A stretch of DNA of 64,000 nt from positions 29,956,537 through 30,020,536 of the forward strand of contig OZ020625.1 in assembly GCA_963971575.1 (NCBI GenBank), in the 5' to 3' direction. The notes beneath the pieces were generated by a model. It did not search any database, was not told where the DNA came from, and saw only the letters and a program-made list of their open reading frames with translations. The position numbers and the translations under genes are program-made. Numbering within the stretch: the stretch's first letter is position 1; each line of letters starts with the position of its first letter. Source of the stretch: Liopterus haemorrhoidalis. Lineage: Eukaryota; Arthropoda; Insecta; Coleoptera; Dytiscidae. Positions 1 through 12,036 of this stretch are shown here, in pieces.

Positions 1-830
1 AATATGTATTTTGGGTCGTAGATCTCAAAAATGTGGTCCATTCCGGGCTATGGGCTCATATTTTTAAGTAAGTCCCAAAATATTCTTTCGAAATTGTACC
101 TTTAAAAAATTAAGATTTTTTACAACAAAATAATGTCTCTTATTTGGCTGAATATTGGTAATAATATGTATTTTGGGTCGTAGATCTCAAAAATGTGGTC
201 CATTCCGGGCTATGGGCTCATATTTTTAAGTAAGTCCCAAAATACTCTTTAGAAATAGTACCTTTAACCCCTTTCAGTAATCATTAAAAAATTTAAAAAT
301 GGAAAAAAAAACATTTTTTTTTAATGAATGAATTTTATTTACTGAACATATATATCCTTCATAAAAGCCATTTTGGGCCCAAAATGGGATTGATAGTTGC
401 TCTTATGGTGCATAGTGTGGGTCGAGAAATAAAAGAAATTCATAAAAAAATATTCATTTTCTCTCGTACCTCGTTTTAATTATCGTAGTTGTCTTTCGTC
501 TCGCTTCCACATACCATGAATCGTATTTATTTTCGCCCGAGTACATTCGGGAGTGATCTTTTCTGCAGGTAAAGCTTGCCCGAGTTATCTCGGGTGTGGG
601 AATTTTCGCACATAATAGCCGCCCGAGTATACTCGGGCGTGTTCCTTAAGCGGTTAAAAAATCGCGATTTTTTACAACAAAAAAATTTCTCCTATTTGGC
701 TGAAAATTGGTAATAATATGTATTTTGGGCCGTAGATCTCAAAAATGTGGTCCATTCCGGGCTATGGGCTCACATTTTTAAGTAAATTCCAAAATACTCT
801 TCCGAAATTGTGCCTTATAAAAATCGCTAT
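1..830. repeat. Three copies of a ~105-bp repeat with short CCCGAG hairpins between
   Basis: A ~105-bp unit beginning TATGTATTTTGGGTCGTAGA recurs at about 1-110, 163-265 and 713-815 with few differences. Between copies two and three (about 535-645) lie three short inverted motifs of the CCCGAG/CTCGGG type. No coding potential seen. This is intronic relative to INPP5A. Family unknown. Confidence 0.75.
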
Positions 831-984
831 TTTTGACACAAAAAAATTCTAAGTAAATTCACAAACATTTTAAAATAGTAAACTCAAAAAAATTTAAATT
901 ACAAAAAAATATACGTACCTTATCCGCCTCGAGACGGTGTTGGGCTCTAGAGTGTTAAAAACAATTGAAATTTGCAAATTGTAT

Positions 985-1055
985 CCATGACGGAATGCGA
1001 ACTCGGAACCTTCAACGGCATTGTCCAGTTTACACCGGTCGGCTTAACAAAAATA
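985..1055 (-). repeat. tRNA-like (SINE-like) fragment
   Basis: On the minus strand there is a B-box-like GAGTTCGCATTCC preceded by a possible A box (CCGGTGTAAACTGG) at roughly tRNA spacing. No convincing cloverleaf and no SINE tail recognised. It could be a decayed tRNA-derived module or chance. Confidence 0.3.
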
Positions 1056-1370
1056 CCCAACAAATATTAATGAATTTTGGTCGTTACATAAAGAGATTTA
1101 ATGTCTTATCTTAATCCTGCTAATGACTTTATTAATTGGATAAAATTTTTAGTTGTTGTTGAATAACCTTATGAAATACATATGCGTCTTTGTGTTCATG
1201 ACAAAAAATCAAATATTGTTCGTAGTGCCCTTAGTTTTTCAAAATTACAGTAATGAGTGGTTACAAATTGTGCTGTTGTGTATATTGTAGTGTTTCGTGG
1301 TTATATTCGGTGTTTAATTGTAAAATACTCCCTACATTAACAGGTGAGAACACTGGTTTATTCTAAAAAT

Positions 1371-2930
1371 TCATATCAACATTTTTGAAATTTAGTCTAA
1401 TTTAAAAAAATTGTAACTTCGAAACGGTAAGAGATAGAGACCTGCGGTTTGAATTTTTGGAATCATCACATGTTGTTTAGTTTATAAGAATATTGTGGTT
1501 TTAATGTTTGGTCCGTAATGACCTAAAACTAATTGGGTGAATTTTGAAAATTTTAGGAATAAAAAAATTCATATCTCAAAAAAGGTAAGAAATATACTTG
1601 AGATTTGAATTTTTGGAATTCTCACACCTTGTTTTGTGTAGAAAAAAATTAATGTTTGGTCCGTAATGACCTAAATCTATTGAAAATTTTGATTTTTTTG
1701 GAATATTAAAAAATTCATATCTCCAAAAAGGTAAGAAATAGAGACTTGAGGTTTGAATTTTTGTAATTCTCACATCTTGTTTTGTCTAGAAAAAATTAAT
1801 GTTTGGTCCGTAATGACCTAAAACTATCCGGAAAAATGTTGTTTTTTTTTTGGAATTTAAAAAATTCATATCTCAAAAAAGGTAAGAAATATAGACTTGA
1901 GGTTTGAATTTTTGGAATTCTCACACTTTGTTTTGTCAAGAAAAAATTAATGTTTGGTCCGTAATGACCTAAAACTATTGAAAAATTTGATTTTTTTGGA
2001 ATTTAAAAAAATTCATATCTCAAAAAAGGTAAGAAATATAGACTTGAGGTTTGAATTTTTGGAATTCTCACACTTTGTTTTGTCTAGAAAAAAGTAATGT
2101 TTGGTCCATAATGACCTAAAACTATTCGGAAAAATGTTGTTTTTTTTTTGGAATTTAAAAAATTCATATCTCAAAAAAGGTAAGAAATAGAGACTTGAGG
2201 TTTGAATTTTTGGAATTCTCACACCTTGTTTTGTCTAGAAAAAAATAATGTTTGGTCCGTAATGACCTAAAACTATTCGGAAAAATGTTGTTTATTTTTT
2301 GGAATTTAGAAAATTCATATCTCAAAAAAAGTAAGAAATATAGACTTGAGGTTTGAATTTTTGGAATTCTCACACTTTGTTTTGTCTAGAAAAAATTAAT
2401 GTTTGGTCCGTAATGACCTAAAACTATTCGGAAAAATGTTTTTTTTTTTTTAATTTAAATAATTCATATCTCAAAAAAGGTAAGAAATATAGACTTGAGG
2501 TTTGAATTTTTGGAATTCTCACACCTTGTTTTGTCCAGAAAAAATTAATGTTTGGTCCGTAATGACCTTAAACTATTAGGGAAAATTTTGAAATTTTTGG
2601 TATTTTAAAAATTCATATCTCAAAAAAGGTAAGAAATATAGACTTGAGGTTTGAATTTTTGCAATTCTTACACCTTGTTTTGTCTAGAAAAAATTAATGT
2701 TTGGTCCGTAATGACCTAAAACTATTTTGGAAAATTTTTGGAATTTAAAAAAATTCATATCTCAAAAAAGGTAATAAATAGAGACTTGAGGTTTGTATTT
2801 TTGGAATTCTCGCACCTTGTTTTGTCTAGAAAAAATTAATGTTTGGTCCGTAATGACCTAAAACTATTTGGGAAAATTTTTTGGAATTTAAAAAATTTAT
2901 GTTTCAAAATAAACCGCATTAAATTTTAAC
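1371..2930 (+). repeat. ~147-bp satellite array, about ten units
   Basis: Tandem units of about 145-155 bp, each with the core ATTCATATCTCAAAAAAGGT followed by AAGAAATAGAGACTTGAGG, then TTGGAATTCTCACACCTTG and GGTCCGTAATGACCTAAAAC. Units differ by point changes and homopolymer length. The small predicted proteins here are shadows of the repeat. Related arrays occur at 9100-9720, 10395-10830, 11185-12000, 36460-36850, 44790-45090 and 45800-46860, in both orientations. Confidence 0.9.
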
Positions 2931-2997
2931 AACCGTTTTCCGTAAACCGCGTGGATGATACCACAGCCTACACCAACTTTAACTCCATCATATAGAC

Positions 2998-3322
2998 CAG
3001 TGTTTCTCAACCAAAAACGCACCGCGGACCAGTATAATATATAATTTTCTAACGCGGACCACTAATAATAATTGTTAGTTCATTTTTTGCAAGAAAACAA
3101 ATATATTTAATGTGCTACTAAATACTTTTATTTTATTTGTAGAAAATCATCATTTTACATGTAGAACTCATCAGAAAATAAACAAAATAGAAATTATTTA
3201 CATAAAAAATGTGCATAAAAAATAAAAAAAAACTGCTGAAAAACACATAAAAACTTTCGCGGACCACTAAAATGTTTCTGGGGACCACTGGTGGTCCGCA
3301 GACCACCTGTTGAGAAACACTT
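2998..3322. mobile_element. hAT-type MITE, 325 bp
   Basis: Inverted ends CAGTGTTTCTCAAC and GTTGAGAAACACTT are typical of hAT elements. They are flanked by 8-bp direct repeats ATATAGAC (2990-2997) and ATGTAGAC (3323-3330), one mismatch. No coding sequence. The element ends 24 bp before an INPP5A exon, next to its acceptor polypyrimidine tract. A sister copy lies at 55986-56279. Confidence 0.88.
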
Positions 3323-3346
3323 ATGTAGACAGTATTTTTTTTACAG

Positions 3347-6300
3347 TTAAAACAGTTTGATCGTGAACTGGAAGCTTTCGAGAATCAACTTTATGAGTTC
3401 CCAGTAACTTTTGCTCCGTCCTATCCATTTGAGGAGTCTGTGAGTCAGGCTAGAGCGTATATGCAGACAAGATGTCCAGCTTGGTGTGATCGAGTTCTTC
3501 TAAGTCATACAGCCAGATCTTTGGTCAACGAAGACGAAAAAGTCGACTATGGTGTCGTCGGTATGGACACTTGTATGGGAGATCATAAGGTAAAAGGTTA
3601 AAACAGATCATATATTTATTAAATTTTAATAGAATTGGAGACTTAAGGTCAGGGTATGCATCACTGTTTATTTGTTTTTCATACAAAACTAATAATCTAT
3701 AGAGAATTTAGATCTAAAATTGAGTCTCCCGTTTTTTCAACAGTTAAATGACCTACAAGTAGTGATAAATTACAATTTTGAATTAATATATGATCTGATA
3801 CAGTCTGTTTCAAACGCTTAGGCGGAACTAAATGGGAATTTCGTTCTTTTAGGTTGTCACGACAAGGGACCTTTCTTGGGTTATTTCATTTTTCATGTTG
3901 GAATGTCAAAATTTAAAATTACAACAATGAAACCATGGAAACGAATGACCTATGTCAAAATTAAATTATTTTTTTATATATTTTAATGACAAAAAAATAA
4001 ATAAATGGGACATTTGTATTAAGAATTATACAAAAAATCAAAATATAAAGAAAATTACATTTTAAAATGATATTAACCTTAACCAAAAAATGTTTATTGT
4101 AAGTATGATTTACAAAGCTTAAACAAAACGGCCGAAAAGCACGATTTAAACGATGAAAGTAACTAAATTGCAAAATCTAGTTCCGCCTAAGCGTTTGAAA
4201 CAGACTGTATGTAATTTTTTTAAATTTTCGAATTTGTAGATCAGTGTTTTTTTGATATTTTGCGAATTCTGTACTCTATGACTCTTAAAACTATTTCTTG
4301 ACCTTGCTGCTTTTTTTTTACTTTTCTATAAGCAGTTCACTTTTGTAAGAACAAACTAAGAGGGAATTTTGTTTTCAATAGTTTGCACCTTTGAAGCTGT
4401 ATGTCATGTTGGTATTAAAAAATGTCACCTTTTTAAAATGTCGATCCATTTGACATGTCATAATGAAAAATTATACAGTCTGTTCCAGACGGTTAAGCGG
4501 AACTAGATTTTGCAATATAGTTACTTTCATCGTTTAAATCGTGCCTTTCGGCGGTTTGTTTAAGCTTTGTAAATCATACTTACAATAAACATTTTTTGGT
4601 TAAGGTTAATATCATTTTAAAATGTCATTTTCTTTATATTTTGATTTTTTGTGTCATTCTTAATACAAATTTCCCATTTATTTATTTTTTTGTCATTAAA
4701 ATATTTAAAAAAATATTTAATTTTGACATATGTCATTCGTTTCCATGGTTTCATTGTTGGAATTTTAAATTTTGACATCCCAACGTGAAAAATGAAATAA
4801 CCCAAGCAAGGTCCCTTCTCGTGACAACCTAAAAGAACTAAATTCCCATTTAGTTCCGCTTAACCGTTTGGAACAGACTGTAGCAGTTCACTTTTGTAAG
4901 AACAAACTAAGAGGGAATTTTGTTTTCAATAGTTTGCACCTTTGAAGCTGTATGTCATGTTGGTATTAAAAAATGTCACTTTTTTAAAATGTCGATCCAT
5001 TTGACATATGTCATAATGAAAAATTATACAGTCTGTTCCAAACGGTTAAGCGGAACTAGATTTTGCAATCTAGTTACTTTCATCGTTTAAATCGTGCCTT
5101 TCGGCCGTTTTGTTTAAGCTTTGTAAATCATACTTACAATAAACATTTTTTGGTTAAGGTTAATATCATTTTAAAATGTCATTTTCTTTATATTTTGATT
5201 TTTTGTGTCATTCTTAATACAAATTTCCCATTTATTTATTTTTTTGTCATTAAAATATTTAATTTTGACATATGTCATTCGTTTCCCTGGTTTCATTGTT
5301 GGAATTTTAAATTTTGACATCCCAACGTGAAAAATAAAATAACCCAAGCAAGGTCCCTTCTCGTGACAACCTAAAAGAACTAAATTCCCATTTAGTTCCG
5401 CTTAACCGTTTGGAACAGACTGTATGTTAATTATAATGATCATAACCTTATCAACCTAAAGTCGGTTTTACAGCGTAAGGAATATTTTTAATTGATATTT
5501 TAAGTCAGTAACACACCATAAAAGTAACCAAAATAACCAGATCTAGTGTGTTCTTACAAAAGTGAACAGTTTATATGTACACTTTTTAGGGTTTCGTTGG
5601 TATAATCAAGAAACCCTTACACCGTCATTCAAGTGTCTGTCTGTCTTTATGGTGGAAACGGCCAAACAGCTTGGGCTAAAATTTGGCATAATTGTCTTCA
5701 TAAAAAAACTTCATGTGTTCATATTTTTTTATTTTTGAAAACAATTATTTTGGCGCAATATTTGGCTATAAATGTGTCAAAAACACTTGCCCCCCCCCCC
5801 ATCTTGCACTCTAAGTTTTGTTTATTTGTTTTAATAATGTATGCAATATTATATTTTTTTTAATAATACAGATTTTGTGGACAGAAAAAATTTTCTTTAT
5901 AAAATATAAATTTATTTTCCTAAAGCAATTCCCACCCAATTAGGCTGGATCTGCCATTATTCCCACTCTATTTCGCAGAGGGGGTGGCTTAAACATTTTT
6001 AAAAAATCAAAGTAATGCACTTTGATGTGAATCGGAATAGTTCACAATTTTTTTTATTTAAGTTTTGTTATTTTCATACTTACACTGATCTACATTAATC
6101 TTATTTTTTTCTTCTACTCTTCAATATGTTAAATATTTCTTTTCTTTTAAATGGCAGCCAATTTATTTGGACTTTGAAATGCGCTTATAAGGTACCAATA
6201 AGTTTAAAAATTTCCATTTTTCAATGCTTTGTTTTCGTAGAACCCTAGTTTAGACTTAGAACTAGATTTAATGTAATTTTATTAGTTGGATTATTGATTT

Positions 6301-9001
6301 TTTATAGATGTATGATCTTATGGTGTTGTTTTTGCGATTACATTTTGCCACTAAAATTTTTTGCCGAAATTTAACCTCGAAAAACGTGCAAAAAATGTTG
6401 TTTTTTTTGCAAATATCTCCGTTGCATTCCAAAATTCAAAAAAATACGTTAATCCCACAAAAAAAATATGTTAAATTAATAGTTAAATTATAAAAAATGT
6501 ATTAAGCCGCATTCAGACCTCTTTAAATTAACAAGTTATAGACTGCGTTGTGTCGCTCTGAGTTATGCTTTAATGCATTCTTTTAACGTTCCATGTACCG
6601 TTCACATCTCTTATAAATTAGTACGTTACGAATAGCCCTCCATCTGTGAATTTTGAAACCAATTATTTAGTTTCGTAAAATATTTTATATGTATTATCGT
6701 TCTTATAATTCTGTTGTCTTAGATTTTAACTACCTAATTACCTAAATTGATCATATTTACTGTCCGTCTTTGTAATTTTGAGCAAGATTTGTTAATGATG
6801 ACATTATGTTAGGTTATGTAAAGGCATTCGATAACTACGGTGTCACTGATAGAATGCGATAGCCAATGTGTTTATATGTCTGTCTCATTAAAACATCTCA
6901 CTAGCTATAAGTTTAGAAAATTATGCACAATCCACAACAAACAGCGTATTAAAATTGGAGGTCTGAACGGTTTCACGTCTTACCATATGACAAACTTCTG
7001 GTGTCAGTGAACAGTCCATAAGCTACAGTGCATAAGTTATTGATTTAAGAGCTCTGAATGCGGCTTTAAACGCAGCTTAAGATGCAATTAACTTATTAGA
7101 GGTTTACTTTTTTAATGCCCGATTACAAAGACAAAGAATAACTTTATTTATTGAGTTTGAATTCAACCAATCAGATTATACGATTTTGTAGTTTAACACT
7201 TTTCATCCCCACTCTTGTTGTCTATATAGACCAGCGTTTCCCAACCTTTTTTAATGGCGGACCTGCAAGCGACCTAGAAAACATTCGCGGACCGGCAAGT
7301 TTAGAAAGTAATGTGTATCGCAAAAGTTTTATATTTTTATTGCACTGATTACAACAAAAAAAAAAATCACATATAATTATACAGGGTGTTTGCTTGAAAC
7401 GGGGCACCACGAAAATCTCCTTTATTTGTAAAGATACAAAAAAATCTTCAGAACAAAAGTTAAACTAGACAAAAAGGCCCATCTAAAGGTTACTATAAGA
7501 ATTCTGAGGCACTTCCGGTTTCACCGGAAATGATGTCAACTTTTGATCTAGCATAGGGAATCGATAATTTTATATTTTTTTCCTAAAAGTACATTAAATT
7601 AGCTTTACAATGACACCAAAAGGTCATATTTTTATGTTAACCATTTCAAAATGGCGACCATTTATTTACAAAATAATAATCAACATAAGTTTTACAAAGT
7701 TGAACGTGGCAAGCTTTGAAAACAATTTGAACGTAAGAAGCTATTAACAGATTAAGGACCGAGATTTTCATCTCAAAATTAAGTGGAGTATAACTTATTA
7801 GGCGAATAGTTGCATAGTAAAAAAAATCTCGTGGACCGGCGGTTGGGAAACACTGACATAGACTACACAGACTACATTGTATTCGTTATGTTTACATGTA
7901 AAGTAGACAAATACAAAAAATGCGTTAAAAACCAACTCTGTACCGAATTAACAAAAAATCAGTAATCCAAAAATTAAACTAATAAGGTCCAGTTTTTCCA
8001 CCTTGAGGTACCCCTCTAGGTAACTATCTGATAGATAAGGTTATCTGATACTTTCTGTGCTGAATAAATGTCATCTCGTCTGTCAATACAAATTTATCTA
8101 ACGGATAATGAGACTGACGTATTGAATTCACTGATTGGTATTGACATTTATTCAGCAGATGAAGTTCCAGATAACCTTATCTGTCAGATAATTACCTACA
8201 GGTTTACCTGAAAGTGGAAAGACCGGGCCTAAATGTGTTTTAATTCCCCAAATAATCTTATTAAAATAACTATATTAACTTATATAATTTTTATAGCCAG
8301 TTTACCTCCGATTGGATCTATTTACAAATTCAGGTACTGTTCGATGTTGTCCGCATCTCATATCACTGCCTGTACAGCCTGTTTCTATTTGTCGTTGTTG
8401 TCAAAATTACGCTAGAATAAAAATAAGCATAACAGACATGTCCGAATATAATAACGCAGAACCTTATAACATCGTAGATGGTACGCTATTGCATGATTAT
8501 TATACAAAAGATATGTTATCGCATGAGCCGTATACACCAGAAAGTGTCGAAAGTCATTCACCGTTACCCGATGAAAAGAAAGATCGGAAGAAAATAAGTC
8601 CACGAATATTAAAATCGAGACTTGAGAATATTTTACGTACAGAGGATGGACATAAGAAATTGGAACATAGTTATTCAGATAATTCTTTTTCAAGAAGGCC
8701 GTATTTGAGTAAAAGTCATTCGCAACATCTTGATTATTTAGCGGAACCTGTTTTCCGACAACGTTGTATGACGGAGGTATCTAAAGTTTCGAGAGTTAAA
8801 CTTATATCGAGTGCTCAGTCGATACATAGATTACAATCTCATCATTCGAGTTCGGATGAAGATTGGTTCGAATTTGAAGAAGTCGAATTGAAAGATGAAA
8901 TTTTTGAGGAAGAAATTTTTGAAGATGTACAAGATTTTTCAGAGAGGAAGGAGAAGAAGAAAAAGAAACAAACGATTGATGCTTGCTGTGTACTGTCTTG
9001 A
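3347..9001 (+). CDS. INPP5A: Inositol polyphosphate 5-phosphatase A, last two coding exons
   Basis: Removes the 5-phosphate from Ins(1,4,5)P3 and Ins(1,3,4,5)P4, ending calcium signalling at the plasma membrane. Exons: 3347-3589 (acceptor TTACAG, donor AAG|GTAAAA) and 8297-9001, both phase 0; upstream exons lie left of the window. The first exon holds the catalytic signature RCPAWCDRVLL and GMDTCMGDHK, which joins PVYLRLDL across the intron, as in the family (GDHKPV). The second exon adds about 230 residues after the catalytic core, much longer than the short vertebrate tail: a Cys-rich patch (CRCC), a Ser/basic stretch, an acidic run near FEEVELKDEIFEE, a Lys-rich run, and the terminus ACCVLS. 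CVLS is a CaaX box, so farnesylation of its Cys is expected (vertebrate INPP5A is prenylated at CVVQ). The 4.7-kb intron is full of MITEs. Identity is secure; function of the long tail is unknown. Confidence 0.93.
3801..4207 (-). mobile_element. MITE-1 copy 1 (TA-flanked, 407 bp)
   Basis: Terminal inverted repeats CAGTCTGTTTCAAACGCTTA and its complement, flanked by TA on both sides, suggest a Tc1/mariner-type non-autonomous element. One of at least eight copies here. The ~70-aa frame it contains recurs only because the MITE recurs. Confidence 0.9.
4476..4880 (+). mobile_element. MITE-1 copy 2
   Basis: Ends CAGTCTGTTCCAGACGGTTA and its near-complement, TA on both sides. First half of the tandem duplication at 4333-5422. 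Confidence 0.9.
5029..5422 (+). mobile_element. MITE-1 copy 3
   Basis: Same ends and TA flanks as copy 2. It lacks about a dozen bases near the middle (after GTCATTAAAATATT), which accounts for its shorter length. Second half of the tandem duplication. Confidence 0.9.
5423..6503. other. Intron stretch with an old Helitron-like 5' fragment
   Basis: No gene seen. At about 5588 a degraded AGGGTTTCGTTGGTAT followed by AAACCCTTACACCGTC and a GTCT microsatellite matches the left end of the HINE-like family (see 12037). The rest is low-complexity AT-rich DNA with a C-run near 5790. Confidence 0.6.
6504..7066. mobile_element. ~560-bp terminal-inverted-repeat element, copy 1
   Basis: Ends AAGCCGCATTCAGACCTCTT and the near-complement GAGCTCTGAATGCGGCTT form an inverted repeat. 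A nearly identical copy is at 57750-58305. No transposase remnant recognised and no clear target duplication, so the superfamily is open. Confidence 0.75.
7232..7855. mobile_element. hAT-type element with a nested Tc1-like fragment
   Basis: Inverted ends CAGCGTTTCCCAACC and GGTTGGGAAACACTG, with 8-bp flanks ATATAGAC (7224-7231) and ACATAGAC (7856-7863), one mismatch. A different subfamily from the 2998 and 55986 MITEs. It contains a Tc1-like end from 7382. Confidence 0.82.
7382..7727 (+). mobile_element. Tc1-like element, one end only
   Basis: Starts CAGGGTGTTTGCTTGAAACG after TA and matches the left ~340-bp terminal repeat of the element at 53350-54883, then stops abruptly. Truncated, and nested in the hAT element. 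Confidence 0.75.
7985..8232. mobile_element. ~250-bp hairpin MITE
   Basis: The two halves are imperfect inverted repeats: AGGTCCAGTTTTTCCACC near the left and the near-complement GGTGGAAA-like end CTGAAAGTGGAAAGACCGGG on the right, with GATAAGGTTATCTG and CAGATAACCTTATC inside. Non-coding, in the last INPP5A intron. Confidence 0.7.
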
Positions 9002-9099
9002 AGCATGGATTTGGTTTGTTTTTTTTTTTGCTTTTTAACATTTTAATAACTCCAAAATATTATATCTTTAATACTTTTTTTTTTTGTTGTCCCATAAAG

Positions 9100-9720
9100 T
9101 TGTGTGCTCCTCATTTATTTTCAAGACTAAACAAGGTGTGAGAGATCCAAAAATTCAAACCGCAGGTCTCTATCTCTTACCGTTTTTGAGATATTTTTAA
9201 AATTTAATTTTTTTGATTTTTTTTTCCAGAGTTTTGTTTGATGACCTATAAATAAAGTTGTGTGCTAGCCACTAAATCCCTAATTTTCTTATAAATTAAA
9301 CAAAGTGTGGGGATTCCAAAAATTTAAACCGCAGGTCTCTATCTCTTACCGTTTTTGAGATATTTTTTTAAATTTAAATTTTTTGTTTCTTTTTAAAGGT
9401 TTTGTTTGATGACCTATAAATAAAGTTGTGTGCTAGCCACTAAATCCCTAATTTTTTTCTAAATTAAAAACAGTGTGAGGGTTCCAAAAATTCAAACCGC
9501 AGGTCTATATCTCTTACCGTTTTTGAGATATGATTTTTTTTTAATTAAAATTTTTTGGTTCATTTTCCAGGGTTTTGTTTGACGACCTATAAATAAAGTT
9601 GTGTGGTAGCCACTAAGTCCCTAATTTTCTTCTAAACTAAACAAAGTATGAGAATTCTAAAAATTCAAACCGCAGGTCTCTATCTCTTACCGTTTTTGAG
9701 ATATAATTTTTTGAATTTTC
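9100..9720 (-). repeat. Satellite array (~170-bp units) downstream of INPP5A
   Basis: About four units with the core CAAACCGCAGGTCTCTATCT then CTTACCGTTTTTGAGATAT, the reverse complement of the core in the array at 1371. Each unit also contains ATAAATAAAGTTGTGTGCTA on the + strand, for example AATAAA at 9251-9256. No other convincing poly(A) signal was seen right after the INPP5A stop, so this array may supply it; that is inference. Confidence 0.85.
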
Positions 9721-9764
9721 TGCGTTTTTTTGTTGGACTACACCCAAACATGGCGGCATGCTTT

Positions 9765-9845
9765 AACAGCCAAAAAGACGGGAGCCCGTTATACCCCGGG
9801 AGCCCATTATGCCCCGGGAGCCCATTATGCCCCGGCTTCCCCTAT
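9765..9845 (+). repeat. 18-bp GC-rich minisatellite, ~3 copies
   Basis: GGGAGCCCATTATGCCCC is repeated about three times in otherwise AT-rich DNA. The short predicted protein here is a shadow. Confidence 0.8.
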
Positions 9846-10394
9846 TAACGTGAATCGAAATAGTACGCTCGGATTTTTATTGTAGATAAGTTTTTAGATG
9901 ATACCAAATTTTTGTATTAAAAAAAGCGGGACCAATTTTCGTTGACACCGTTTCACTTTCTGATATTATGCAAATCAGTTCAAGGGGGGACTCGTCAAGA
10001 GTAATTAATACTTTAAAAAATACTGTCCCAAAATATTTTGGAGTTATCAATTATTTTATATTTTGTACATAAAACTGTTTAATTTTTTTTGTATTTAATT
10101 TGCAAAATTAGTGTAGTTATTGTACAGATTTTTTTCATCTCACTTTTAAAATTTTCAATGTATTATTTCTAAAACCAAGTTAAAAATTAAGAAAAAAGAA
10201 GAATTTTGGATAAATATATTTTTATAAAACTGTACTAAAACCTGGTTTTAGAAGTAAACAAACAAATAGAAACCATTTTAGAACAATTAAAACTTTATTT
10301 CAACCGTAAGAAATAGATCTGCCAGGTTATACAACTTTCCGTTTTTATGTTTAAGAATTTAGGAAATTTTTATTTGTAAAATTTTTGTAGACAA
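9846..10394. other. AT-rich intergenic stretch
   Basis: No gene, terminal repeats or RNA gene recognised; many stop codons in all frames. Confidence 0.6.
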
Positions 10395-10830
10395 TTTTTT
10401 TCTCAACTAAACAAAGTGTGAAGATTTCAAAAATTCAAACCGCAGGTCTCTATCTCCTACCGTTTTTGAGATATGATTTTTTTTACATTTACAATTTTTT
10501 TATTTTTTTCGAAAATTTTCTTTGATGGGCCATAAATAAAGTTGTGTGCTAGCCACTATATCCTTAATTTTATACCAAACTAAAGAAAGTGTGGCGATTC
10601 CAAAAATTTAAACCGCAGGTCTCTATCTATTACTGTTTTTGAGATATGATTTTTTTTAATTTTCAAATTTTATTTTTTTTTTTGAATTTTTGTTTCTTGC
10701 CCCATAAATAAAGTTGTGTGATAGCCACTGAATCCCTAATTTTTTTCTAAACTAAAAAAGTGTGTGGATTCCAAAAATTCAAACCGCAGGTCTCTATCTC
10801 TTACCGTTTTCGAGATATAAATTTATTTAT
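10395..10830 (-). repeat. Satellite array, ~3 units
   Basis: Three units with the core AAACCGCAGGTCTCTATCTC and AAATAAAGTTGTGTG, same family as 9100-9720. Confidence 0.85.
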
Positions 10831-11184
10831 TAATTGTTCTAAAATGGTTGAAAATTTTTTAGGTTAACTCTTACTAATTTGATTGTTTTGCGCAGGTTCC
10901 TGCGCATTACCGACTATTAGGGAAGGTGTAACGAAGCCTGTTAGCACGCCGTTAAGAACCGTTAATAATATAAGTAGTTATGTTTATATTTCGTGCGTAA
11001 ACGGTCCCATTAAAATATTCAAAGAAACTGCTGTTTAAAAAATAAGCGTTAAAAAAAAAAAAAACAAATCAGAAAGATATGAAGACCCTAAAAGAGTTAA
11101 GTTTCATTCGAACTTCCTAATGAAAAACTAAAATTATATAATAAACAAAAATACGTCGGTTGATCTACGATTTTTTTTTTTTTT

Positions 11185-12000
11185 CTAAAGTCCCAAGACA
11201 ATGTTGCGTGCTAGCTATTAAGTCGCTAATTTTTTTCTAAGTTAATAAAGGTCTGAAGTTTCCAAAAATTCAAACCGCAGGTCTCTATCTCTTACCATTT
11301 TTGAGATATGATTTTTTTAAATATTAATTTTTTTATATTCTTGTAGTTGTATTTGACGGACCACAAAAAAAGTTGTGGGCTAGCTATTAAATCGTCAATT
11401 TTTTTCTAAATTGTACAAGGTCTGAAGTTTCCAAAAATTCAAACCGCACGTCTCTATCTCTTACCGTTTTTGAGATATTAATTTTTGAAATTGTCATATT
11501 TATAGTCAGTTTTTGTTTTCTCGAATATTTTGTTTGAAGACCCATAAATAAAGTTGTGTGCTAACCATTTTCTCCTCCATTTTTTTCTACACTAACTAAA
11601 GTATGATAATTCCAAAAATTCTAACCGCAGGTCTCTATCTCTTACCGTTTTTGAGATATGATATTTTTAAATATTCATTTTTTTATATTTTTGTAGTTTT
11701 ATTTGACGGACCACAAAAAAAGTTGTGTGCTAGCTATTAAATCGTCAATTTTTTTCTAAATTATACAAGGTCTGAAGTTTCCAAAAATTCAAACCGCACG
11801 TCTCTATCTCTTACCGTTTTTGAGATTTTTGAAGAAGATCCAAAGTCAGTTTTTGTTTTCTCGTATATTTTGTTTGAAGACCCATAAATAAAGTTGTGTG
11901 CTAACCATTTTCTCCTCCATTTTTTTCTACACTAACTAAAGTATGATAATTCCAAAAATTCAAACCGCAGGTCTCTATCTCTTACCGTTTTTGAGATACA
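11185..12000 (-). repeat. Satellite array, ~5 units, alternating subtypes
   Basis: About five units with the core CCGCAGGTCTCTATCTCTTA. Two unit types alternate: one with TTGACGGACCACAAAAAAAG, the other with GAAGACCCATAAATAAAGTT. This suggests a higher-order two-unit repeat. Confidence 0.8.
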
Positions 12001-12036
12001 ATATTTTTAAATTATCAAAAATGTGAAACCATTTTT

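Larger units (their letters stand above)
4333..5422 (+). repeat. Tandem duplication of a ~550-bp unit carrying a MITE
   Basis: The stretch beginning GCAGTTCACTTTTGTAAGAA at 4333 is repeated at 4883. Each copy is followed by the same ~140 bp and then a MITE-1 copy (4476-4880 and 5029-5422). The duplicated unit thus includes both host intron and MITE, so it is a segmental duplication, not two insertions. Confidence 0.85.

Noticed and set aside
5063..5317. A recurring ~70-84-aa frame starting MQSSYFHRLNRAF (also at 15046, 53788, 56829, 3961)
   Set aside because: It recurs because MITE-1 recurs; no selection evident and indels shift the C-terminus between copies.
8412..9041. Minus-strand frames of 93 and 79 aa opposite INPP5A
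   Set aside because: They are antisense shadows of the real last exon.
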